16,050 nucleotides of DNA from Deltaproteobacteria bacterium. GTDB lineage: Bacteria > Desulfobacterota > Syntrophia > Syntrophales > Smithellaceae. The notes under the pieces are model-generated. The model did no database searches. It was not told the DNA's origin and was given only the letters and a program-made list of their open reading frames with translations. The translations under genes and the position numbers were made by a program. The stretch is from the NCBI GenBank assembly GCA_011046295.1, contig DSAV01000249.1, positions 1 through 16,050 of the forward strand, read 5' to 3'. How positions within the stretch are numbered: position 1 is the stretch's first letter; the number at the start of each line of letters is the position of its first letter. Shown piece after piece: positions 1 to 4,987 of this stretch.

Positions 1-61
1 CGTACCTTAATAAGGCTTTCGTGTCAAGAAATATTTGAAAAACGCGGCGCAAGGAGGTTAT

Positions 62-91
62 TTGAATAAAATTAAGATATTAGATAGTTAG
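62..91 (+). pseudogene. Nine-codon ORF behind a strong Shine-Dalgarno; possible broken gene start
   Basis: A near-perfect ribosome-binding site, AAGGAGG (51-57), stands 4 nt before a TTG codon at 62. The frame reads MNKIKILDS and stops with TAG at 89-91, right where the CGTGAAG heptamer array begins. A site this good for nine codons suggests the 5' end of a gene cut off by repeat DNA, or a short leader ORF. The residues resemble the first residues of some MutL proteins, but nine residues cannot settle identity. Low confidence. Confidence 0.2.
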
Positions 92-92
92 A

Positions 93-166
93 CGTGAAGC
101 GAAAAAGCGTGAAGCGTGAAGCGTGAAGAGTGAAGAGAAAAAGCGTGAAACGTGAAGCGTATCTCG
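93..166 (+). repeat. Degenerate CGTGAAG heptamer array
   Basis: CGTGAAG or a one-base variant appears at 93-99, 108-114, 115-121, 122-128, 129-135, 144-150 and 151-157. Two 8-nt AGAAAAAG/CGAAAAAG units interrupt it (100-107, 136-143), and it ends in CGTATCTCG. The reverse complement of the same vocabulary (CTTCACG, CGAGATACG) recurs at 861-908 and 2743-2785, and forward copies recur at 7021-7060. No coding potential is seen. Confidence 0.75.
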
Positions 167-197
167 CATTTCGTGTCCCCCGCCGCAACACTCTTTA

Positions 198-284
198 GTC
201 ATTGCAAACCACGCGTAAGCGAGGTGAAGCAATCTTTAATAGTGCCCCAGATCGCTTCGTTGCCTGACGGCTTTACGCGATGAC
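198..284. repeat. Family-A repeat pair, forward unit then inverted unit
   Basis: The forward unit at 198-235 begins GTCATTGC and ends GAAGCAATCT. After 13 nt an inverted unit at 249-284 begins AGATCGCTTCG and ends GCGATGAC. The forward unit can fold as a hairpin: outer stem ATTGC/GCAAT and an inner GC-rich stem closed by a GTAA loop. There is no gene between the two units. Traces of further decayed inverted units follow (CCGCGATGAC near 303-312). Confidence 0.7.
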
Positions 285-346
285 AAGGAAACAAGCCTCA
301 CCCCGCGATGACACCCATTTGTCAGCGTAAGAATTGTATACTCCCT

Positions 347-384
347 GTCATTGCGAACCGCGTGCGAGCGAGGTGAAGCAATCT
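347..384 (+). repeat. Family-A repeat, forward unit
   Basis: This unit starts GTCATTGCGAACC and ends GAAGCAATCT, with a GCGA apical loop instead of GTAA. A weak inverted remnant (GATAGCTTCGGCGC, 397-410) follows, so it may be the left half of a decayed pair. The whole region from 1 to 499 contains only repeats of this kind apart from the short ORF at 62-91. Confidence 0.7.
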
Positions 385-426
385 AGTGTTTTATGGGATA
401 GCTTCGGCGCATAAATGTTTCTCTTA

Positions 427-465
427 GTCATTGCGAACCCCGCGTAAGCGGGGTGAAGCAATCTC
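427..465 (+). repeat. Family-A repeat, forward unit, left end of the GIY-YIG element
   Basis: This is the best-formed copy. The inner stem CCCCGC (438-443) and GCGGGG (448-453) is perfect and closed by GTAA, a GNRA-type tetraloop if transcribed. The outer stem is ATTGC (430-434) with GCAAT (458-462). Confidence 0.75.
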
Positions 466-499
466 TTGATTAATCAAATATTTATGTTATTTGAATATC

Positions 500-763
500 A
501 TGGACAAGCAATATTATGTTTACATCATGACCAACAAGAACAATACAACTCTCTATACGGGTGTGAAGAATGATTTACCCGGAAGAGTTTTTGAACATAA
601 GAATAAATTGATCGAAGGCTTTACGAAAAAATACAACATTATCAAAGTGGTTTATTATGAAGTATACGCGGATGTTCACGAAGCCATTTTACGGGAAAAG
701 CAAATTAAGGGAGGCTCACGGGCAAAGAAAATAAAATTAATTGAAGAGATGAATCCACAGTGA
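500..763 (+). CDS. Small GIY-YIG nuclease-domain protein
   Basis: This 87-residue protein is a stand-alone GIY-YIG domain of the YhbQ/UPF0213-like type. The GIY-YIG fold makes Mg2+-dependent DNA cuts, but the role of these tiny free-standing members is not established. Visible motifs are Tyr-Val-Tyr (6-8), Tyr-Thr-Gly (19-21), Arg29, His33 and the catalytic-type Glu66 in REKQIKG, so the active site looks intact. I chose ATG 500; a TTG at 491 is in frame, and neither has a clear Shine-Dalgarno. The C-terminus stops at NPQ. In-frame translation beyond the TGA gives KDLYDDI, which matches how relatives usually end after a Trp, so the TGA at 761-763 probably replaced TGG. The gene sits between inverted family-A repeats (427-465, 786-824) and is AT-rich compared with the core genes. 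Confidence 0.85.
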   Translation: MDKQYYVYIMTNKNNTTLYTGVKNDLPGRVFEHKNKLIEGFTKKYNIIKVVYYEVYADVHEAILREKQIKGGSRAKKIKLIEEMNPQ

Positions 764-785
764 AAGGATTTATACGATGACATTT

Positions 786-824
786 GAGATTGCTTCATTT
801 TGATAAATCGGAATTCGCAATGAC
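786..824 (-). repeat. Family-A repeat, inverted unit, right end of the GIY-YIG element
   Basis: This unit begins GAGATTGCTTC and ends TTCGCAATGAC, the reverse-complement orientation of the copies at 198, 347 and 427. Its centre has diverged and lacks the GC-rich inner stem. Its first two bases lie inside the TGA (785-787) that would end the read-through GIY-YIG frame. Confidence 0.7.
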
Positions 825-860
825 TGCGCGGGGTTACGCCGTTAGAAATTTCTGATTTCT

Positions 861-908
861 CACGAGATACGCTTCACCAGATACGAGATACGAATTACGC
901 TTCACGCA
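861..908. repeat. Family-D repeat (ACGAGATACG / CTTCACG)
   Basis: The 20-mer TTCACCAGATACGAGATACG at 873-892 is identical to 2743-2762. Both copies are followed within about 20 nt by GAATTACGC. It is the reverse complement of the vocabulary at 144-166. It lies just upstream of the porin promoter. Confidence 0.65.
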
Positions 909-945
909 AAACAATCTTTTTTGTCATTTTTTAGGCAAAAAAATC

Positions 946-974
946 TTGACACGGGTGTTTCGCTTTGCTAGTTT
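946..974 (+). promoter_or_regulatory. Sigma-70 promoter of the porin gene
   Basis: A perfect -35 TTGACA (946-951), a 17-nt spacer and TAGTTT (969-974) preceded by TG at 966-967 (extended -10) give a strong predicted promoter. The start would be near 981. The T- and A-rich tract just upstream (about 915-944) could act as an UP element. Confidence 0.7.
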
Positions 975-983
975 CCTCGTGAT

Positions 984-1009
984 ATGCCTGCCGGGTGTTT
1001 TGCGGGCAT
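984..1009 (+). promoter_or_regulatory. Hairpin at the 5' end of the porin mRNA
   Basis: ATGCCTGC (984-991) pairs with GCGGGCAT (1002-1009), with one G-T pair and a 10-nt loop. It sits at the predicted 5' end of the transcript, a position where stem-loops are known to stabilise abundant outer-membrane-protein mRNAs such as ompA. The role here is inference. Confidence 0.4.
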
Positions 1010-1095
1010 GTCGCATGTGAAGTTGCCTTTGAAAAAGTGCCCGTTTTTTGAAGGCGGATTCTTAAGTTCTTGAACTAAAATTCAAGGAGGAAATA

Positions 1096-2502
1096 ATGAA
1101 GAGATTTTGGTTAGTAATGCTTTCGCTGGGGCTGGTGATGGCCTTCAGCTCATCGGTTTTCGCGGCCGATGTAAAGTTCACCGGTTCTTTCTACGCGGCC
1201 GGTATGTATCAGGATAGAACATCACTGGTAGAAGACTCGTATATTCATCCTGCTAGTGAAGGCCCCAGCACGGCTTTCTACTATCAGAGACTGCGCGTGA
1301 ACATGGACTTCATCGCCACGCCCGCACTGCAGTTGAAAACCCGTTTCGACGCGATGGAAAGAGTGTGGGGTAAAGTGAGAACTGTTACAGGCGCAGGTGG
1401 TGGTCTTGACTTGGCTTCTTCCGGTACCAGAGAGGAAAACGAAAACATCGCTTTCGACTACGCCTACATCTGGTATGCCAACCGCACCACCGGTATCTGG
1501 TCGGTAGGTATCATGGAAGACGGCGCCTGGGGTACGAAATTCGGCGACAATTCCAACCCGGAAGGCAAAATCACCTGGACGATGGTGAAAATGCCATTTA
1601 TCGTCGGACTGCAGATTGTTAAGCTCAATGAATTCAGTGACAACGCGATTAACGCTTCTCCCTATGTGGACAGGGACGTTGACAAATACCAGGGCTTTGT
1701 CATTTACAATTGGAAGGGCGGCCAGGCCGGTGTGCTGGGCTACTACGTCCGCAACGCGGCGATGAGGCCGGACTTTGGTTTGGGCAGCACTGCTTGGTTG
1801 GCTGGTTTGGCGACGAAGACCGATCTTTACGGTTTGGTTCCCTACGCCAAAGCCAAGATTGGCCCCGTGGCCGTCGAGGCGGAATTCCACTATCAGGGCG
1901 GCAAAGGAGCGGTGGAAGGAGGACAGCTTCCCTTTAATTTTTTAGGTGTGTGGTTAATTCCGCAGGACATCAAATACAAGAGCATGTCCGCTTATCTTGA
2001 CGCGCTGGCCGACTTCGGCATGTTCTATGCCGGCCTTACCGGTGCCTATGTTTCCGGTCCGGATTTAAACGATGCTAACAAAGTCCGCGATAACATTGAC
2101 GGCGGACGCGACTGGAATCCCCTGCTGATTCTCTGGAACTTCGACAGAGATTACTGGGCAGGAGGCCTGAACGGCTGGGATGGTACCGGTTTCGGTAATG
2201 CGATGACCAACGCCAGATTCATCGCGCTCAGAGGCGGTGTGCGCCCGATAAAAGACCTCGATATCGGTATTATCGCTGCCTACGCCAGAGCGGACAAGGT
2301 AGCCGTTAACCAGTCCAAGAAGTACGGCTGGGAAGTGGATGTGACCGCTACTTACAGCATCACCAACAACCTCTCCTATATGCTGGGTGTTGGTTATCTG
2401 AAGACCGGCGATTACTTCAAGGGAGTAGTTGGGCCTGGCGATATCGCGCCGGCTGTATCCGATAACTTCCTGGTCATCAACAAGCTGACCTTGACGTTCT
2501 AA
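1096..2502 (+). CDS. Outer-membrane beta-barrel porin-like protein
   Basis: This 468-residue secreted protein has a clear signal peptide: Lys2-Arg3, a hydrophobic stretch at 4-22, and likely cleavage after VFA (residue 23). The mature part is rich in alternating aromatic/hydrophobic and polar residues and in Gly, Asp and Asn. It ends INKLTLTF, with the terminal Phe and alternating pattern recognised by the BAM machinery. It should form a trimeric or monomeric diffusion channel in the outer membrane; the substrate cannot be read. Expression signals are strong: AAGGAGG at 1084-1090, 5 nt before ATG, the promoter at 946-974 and a terminator at 2589-2625, so it is a single-gene transcript. It resembles hypothetical porins of anaerobic deltaproteobacteria, but I cannot name a specific family. 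Confidence 0.8.
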   Translation: MKRFWLVMLSLGLVMAFSSSVFAADVKFTGSFYAAGMYQDRTSLVEDSYIHPASEGPSTAFYYQRLRVNMDFIATPALQLKTRFDAMERVWGKVRTVTGAGGGLDLASSGTREENENIAFDYAYIWYANRTTGIWSVGIMEDGAWGTKFGDNSNPEGKITWTMVKMPFIVGLQIVKLNEFSDNAINASPYVDRDVDKYQGFVIYNWKGGQAGVLGYYVRNAAMRPDFGLGSTAWLAGLATKTDLYGLVPYAKAKIGPVAVEAEFHYQGGKGAVEGGQLPFNFLGVWLIPQDIKYKSMSAYLDALADFGMFYAGLTGAYVSGPDLNDANKVRDNIDGGRDWNPLLILWNFDRDYWAGGLNGWDGTGFGNAMTNARFIALRGGVRPIKDLDIGIIAAYARADKVAVNQSKKYGWEVDVTATYSITNNLSYMLGVGYLKTGDYFKGVVGPGDIAPAVSDNFLVINKLTLTF

Positions 2503-2508
2503 TTCAGG

Positions 2509-2563
2509 CTGAAGGTGAAGCCCGGCGCATCCGGCATTCGCCGGAGTTCCTGCGGGACTGAAG
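2509..2563 (+). repeat. Family-C repeat, degenerate copy
   Basis: GAAGGTGAAGC at 2511 and GCGGGACTGAAG at the end match the copy at 2677-2733. It contains a perfect hairpin, TCCGGC (2530-2535), ATTC, GCCGGA (2540-2545). It lies between the porin stop codon and its terminator. Confidence 0.5.
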
Positions 2564-2588
2564 TTAGATGGTTAGTTAAAAGAAAATT

Positions 2589-2625
2589 ATCCCCGGAAGG
2601 GCGGGCACCTTCCGGGGATTTTTTT
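2589..2625 (+). terminator. Rho-independent terminator of the porin gene
   Basis: A perfect 12-bp stem ATCCCCGGAAGG (2589-2600) / CCTTCCGGGGAT (2608-2619) with a 7-nt loop is followed directly by a run of T (2619-2625). This is a textbook intrinsic terminator. Confidence 0.92.
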
Positions 2626-2628
2626 GTG

Positions 2629-2681
2629 TAAGGCCAAAGGCTTATGCCCTAAAGGGCACGCGAGGCTTAAGACCTAAGGTG
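2629..2681 (+). repeat. Family-B core with flanking heptamers
   Basis: Heptamers TAAGGCC and AAAGGCT (2629-2642) precede the 20-mer CCCTAAAGGGCACGCGAGGC (2647-2666), which is followed by TAAGACC and TAAGGTG (2668-2681). The same 20-mer occurs at 6978-6997, and an inverted copy with one difference occurs at 4921-4940. TGCCCTAAAGGGCA (2645-2658) is a hairpin. Confidence 0.7.
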
Positions 2682-2733
2682 GAGCGCCGCATAGCGGCGC
2701 GGAATCCCGCGAATGCGGGACTGAAGGTTGAGC
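2677..2733 (+). repeat. Family-C two-hairpin repeat
   Basis: AAGGTGGAGC leads into hairpin 1, GCGCCGC (2684-2690) / GCGGCGC (2694-2700), then GGAA and hairpin 2, TCCCGC (2705-2710) / GCGGGA (2715-2720), ending GGTTGAG. It directly abuts family B. The copy at 15991-16050 has the same layout with compensating stem changes. Confidence 0.7.
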
Positions 2734-2742
2734 ACAGCGTCG

Positions 2743-2785
2743 TTCACCAGATACGAGATACGCTTCACCTTTCACGAATTACGCT
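2743..2785. repeat. Family-D repeat, second copy
   Basis: TTCACCAGATACGAGATACG at 2743-2762 repeats 873-892 exactly and is followed by CGCTTCAC and CACGAATTACGC. It fills the gap between the porin terminator region and hflX. Confidence 0.65.
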
Positions 2786-2915
2786 GTTTGCACAAAGGCG
2801 CGATTTTTGGTAAAAAGAGCGCAGGAGAAAAGCCGCTATCAATAAAATATCGGGAAATACATCAGGGCTGAAAGCCGCGCAGATAAAACAGCTGGAGCGT
2901 CTTTACCGCCGCGGT

Positions 2916-4511
2916 GTGAGGCCGGAAAACATTATCAGCAATGAACTGGCGCGGGAGCTGTCTTTTCTTTCCGGCACGCTCAACCGCCAGATAGGCCTGC
3001 TGATTAACCGCCGCGGCGAAATCAGCCTGGTTATCCTGGGCGACGCCCGCGGCATCCTTATTCCCTCCCTCGATTCTTTCCGCGCGGCTTCCACGCGCTT
3101 CAAAGGACTGCGCCTGATTCACACGCATCTTAACGGTGAAGAACTTTCGGCGGAAGACCTGACGGATATGTCGCATCTGCGGCTCGATCTGGCAGGTGCG
3201 CTCCAGGTAAACCCAAACGGCAGCCCCGGCAAACTTTTTTGGGCGCACCTGATACCGGAAAATCCCCACGGCGATTACTGGCTGGTTCACGAACCACTCG
3301 AGCCGCATCGTCTGGAACTAAATTTTTTATCTTTTATTTCCGCCCTGGAGGATGAATTTGCCAAACAGCAAAAAACGCGCAAAATAGACGCGGCGGAAAA
3401 AGCCCTCCTCCTGCGCGTGGAGGAAAACCCTCTGGGCGCGCCCGAAGAGTCGCTGGCGGAACTGGCGCAGCTGGCCGTCACCTGCGGAGTGGAAGTATTC
3501 GATTCCATTGTGCAATACCGGCCACAGCCAGACCCGAAATTCATGCTCGGTCGCGGCAAACTTGCCGATATCAGCCTGCGCGCCGCGCAAATCGGCGCCA
3601 ATATGCTTATTTTCGACCACGAACTGACGCCCGCGCAGGTGCGCTCTATAAACAAATTTACCGGCCTGAAAATTCTCGACCGCTCGCAGGTGATTCTGGA
3701 TATCTTCGCGAGGCGCGCGCACAGCCGGGAAGGAAAAATCCAGGTGGAACTGGCGCAGCTCAAATACCTGCTGCCGCGCCTGACGCGCATGGACACTTCG
3801 CTTTCACGTCTGGCCGGCGGCATCGGCGGAGTGGGGCCGGGCGAAACAAAACTGGAAATCGACCGGCGCCGTATCCGCGAACGCATTCACCGGCTGGAAA
3901 AAGATTTGAAAGCGATAACAAAATCACGGCAGCAGCGGCGCGGCAAAAGGCGCAAGGCTCATCTGCCCATAATTTCCATTGTCGGCTACACGAACGCGGG
4001 TAAATCGACGCTGCTCAACACGCTCACGAAAAGCGCCGTGCTGGTACAAGACAAGCTCTTCGCCACGCTGGATACGAAAAGCGCGCGCCTGCGCTTCCCC
4101 CGCGACACGGAAGCCATCATCACCGACACGGTGGGTTTCATCCGAAATCTGCCGCGCGAACTTTTCGCCGCCTTCCGCGCGACGCTCGATGAACTGGACG
4201 ACGCGGATATGCTGCTGCACGTGGTGGACATCAGCAATGAACGCTTCGAAGAACAGATGAAGGCGGTGGAAAAAATCCTCGACGAGCTGGAAATAAGTGA
4301 CAAGCCGACCATCCGGGTGTTCAACAAGGCCGACCTCTTTGTCGACAAGAATCTGCTGCCCGACATCTGCGCGCGCTTTGGCGCGGTGGCCGTCTCGGCG
4401 CCGGATAAAACAACACTGCACGGGCTTTTGACAAAAATTGAAACAACGCTCGCCCCTAAATTCTTCCCAGGACAGACGTTTTGTGATAAGGGTATAAGGC
4501 TTAAGACTTAA
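2916..4511 (+). CDS. hflX: GTPase HflX, long form with N-terminal extension
   Basis: HflX is a ribosome-associated GTPase that splits stalled or heat-damaged 70S ribosomes. Residue numbers are from GTG 2916. The HflX N-terminal domain spans about 165-330 and contains GGIGGVGPGE (301-310), followed by a basic coiled-coil segment. The G domain has G1 GYTNAGKS (357-364), G3 DTVG (404-407), G4 NKAD (470-473) and G5 SA (494-495). The protein is 531 residues against about 426 in E. coli because of roughly 150 extra N-terminal residues. Homology-like sequence (GLKAAQIKQLERLYRRG) continues upstream in frame to about 2838. There is no ATG, GTG or TTG before the TAA at 2811, so the real start may be an unusual codon (see findings). 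The stop TAA (4509-4511) lies inside a heptamer repeat. Confidence 0.95.
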   Translation: MRPENIISNELARELSFLSGTLNRQIGLLINRRGEISLVILGDARGILIPSLDSFRAASTRFKGLRLIHTHLNGEELSAEDLTDMSHLRLDLAGALQVNPNGSPGKLFWAHLIPENPHGDYWLVHEPLEPHRLELNFLSFISALEDEFAKQQKTRKIDAAEKALLLRVEENPLGAPEESLAELAQLAVTCGVEVFDSIVQYRPQPDPKFMLGRGKLADISLRAAQIGANMLIFDHELTPAQVRSINKFTGLKILDRSQVILDIFARRAHSREGKIQVELAQLKYLLPRLTRMDTSLSRLAGGIGGVGPGETKLEIDRRRIRERIHRLEKDLKAITKSRQQRRGKRRKAHLPIISIVGYTNAGKSTLLNTLTKSAVLVQDKLFATLDTKSARLRFPRDTEAIITDTVGFIRNLPRELFAAFRATLDELDDADMLLHVVDISNERFEEQMKAVEKILDELEISDKPTIRVFNKADLFVDKNLLPDICARFGAVAVSAPDKTTLHGLLTKIETTLAPKFFPGQTFCDKGIRLKT

Positions 4512-4536
4512 GACTTAAGGCTTAAGGCTTGAGGAT
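4495..4536 (+). repeat. TAAGGCT/TAAGACT heptamer array at the end of hflX
   Basis: Six tandem heptamers: TAAGGCT (4495), TAAGACT (4502), TAAGACT (4509), TAAGGCT (4516), TAAGGCT (4523) and TGAGGAT (4530). Because 7 is not a multiple of 3, the TAA triplets fall in all three frames. The third unit provides the hflX stop codon, so the last residues of HflX are repeat-encoded. Confidence 0.8.
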
Positions 4537-4550
4537 TGGAAGGCAGGGGA

Positions 4551-4907
4551 ATGCGGGATCATAGAAAGTTGAAAGCATTCGAGCTGGCGGACGAACTGGT
4601 TATTTTGTCCTATAAGGTAACAGAAGGTTTTCCCAAGGAAGAACTATACGGACTGACTTCACAAATAAAGAGATCAGCAATTTCCGTGCCTTCCAATATT
4701 GTTGAAGGATGCGCGCGCGATACTCAGGCGGATTATGTGAGGTTTCTCTACATGGCTTTCGGATCACTTAGGGAGTTGCACTATCAACTGCAAATAGCAG
4801 AGAGATTGAATTTTATGAGCAGCAATGCCCTGTCTGTTATTGAAGAAAAAGTAATAGAAACTGAGAAGGTACTGAGCGGCTTGATCAAGGCCTTTAAAAA
4901 AGAATAA
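4551..4907 (+). CDS. Four-helix bundle protein (23S rRNA intervening-sequence protein family)
   Basis: This 118-residue protein belongs to the S23/IVS four-helix-bundle family (PF05635, TIGR02436). The signature is visible: LKAFELADELV (helix 1), Y-x-L-T-x-Q-I-x-R-S-A-x-S-V-P-S-N-I-x-E-G (about 34-54), then YVRFLYMAFGSLRELHYQLQ and a final helix. Relatives are encoded inside 23S rRNA intervening sequences of Leptospira and Coxiella, and the Avd protein of diversity-generating retroelements has the same fold. Free-standing copies like this have no known function. I chose ATG 4551, with GGAAGG (4538-4543) 7 nt upstream; an in-frame TTG at 4536 lies in the heptamer array. The gene is AT-richer than hflX and the nucleotidase. 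It is bracketed by heptamers on the left and an inverted family-B/heptamer unit on the right, which suggests insertion between its neighbours. Confidence 0.9.
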   Translation: MRDHRKLKAFELADELVILSYKVTEGFPKEELYGLTSQIKRSAISVPSNIVEGCARDTQADYVRFLYMAFGSLRELHYQLQIAERLNFMSSNALSVIEEKVIETEKVLSGLIKAFKKE

Positions 4908-4920
4908 ATTTTTACCCCAG

Positions 4921-4965
4921 GCCTCGCGTGCCCTTTTGGGTATAAGCCTTAGGCCTTACGCCTAA
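4921..4965 (-). repeat. Inverted family-B core with heptamers
   Basis: The stretch 4921-4940 is the reverse complement of the family-B core with one substitution. It is followed by heptamers AGCCTTA (4945), GGCCTTA (4952) and CGCCTAA (4959). The orientation is opposite to the copies at 2647 and 6978 and to the heptamers at 4495, so the four-helix-bundle gene lies between inverted repeat material. Confidence 0.7.
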
Positions 4966-4987
4966 ATACCTTTACCATGGAGGTAAT

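Larger units (their letters stand above)
427..824. mobile_element. Putative repeat-bounded element carrying a GIY-YIG nuclease gene
   Basis: A forward family-A unit (427-465) and an inverted unit (786-824) enclose one small gene with little spare DNA. The termini are GTCATTGCGAA on the left and its inverted counterpart TTCGCAATGAC on the right, and the inner edges are GAAGCAATCTC and GAGATTGCTTC. The coding frame, read through its present TGA, ends at 787, overlapping the first two bases of the right unit. The gene is clearly more AT-rich than the neighbouring core genes. That this is a mobile unit is inference; no target-site duplication is obvious. Confidence 0.5.

Noticed and set aside
93..465. 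CRISPR array
   Set aside because: Repeats recur, but the spacing is irregular, units occur in both orientations, spacers are not of uniform length and no cas genes are present.
1222..1890. Minus-strand frame (222 codons) within the porin gene
   Set aside because: The porin has a signal peptide, a beta-barrel pattern and full expression signals. The antisense frame has none of these.
2788..2816. Promoter for hflX (TTGCAC, 17 nt, TAAAAA)
   Set aside because: The -35 matches only three positions and the -10 four. It is kept out of the feature list as unsupported, though the spacing is right.
3287..4421. Several minus-strand frames within hflX
   Set aside because: They overlap conserved HflX motifs and have Ser/Arg-rich composition typical of reverse-complement reading of GC-rich genes.
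4551..4907. Diversity-generating retroelement (the four-helix-bundle protein as Avd)
   Set aside because: No reverse transcriptase, template repeat or variable-repeat target gene is in the window. Only the small bundle protein is present.
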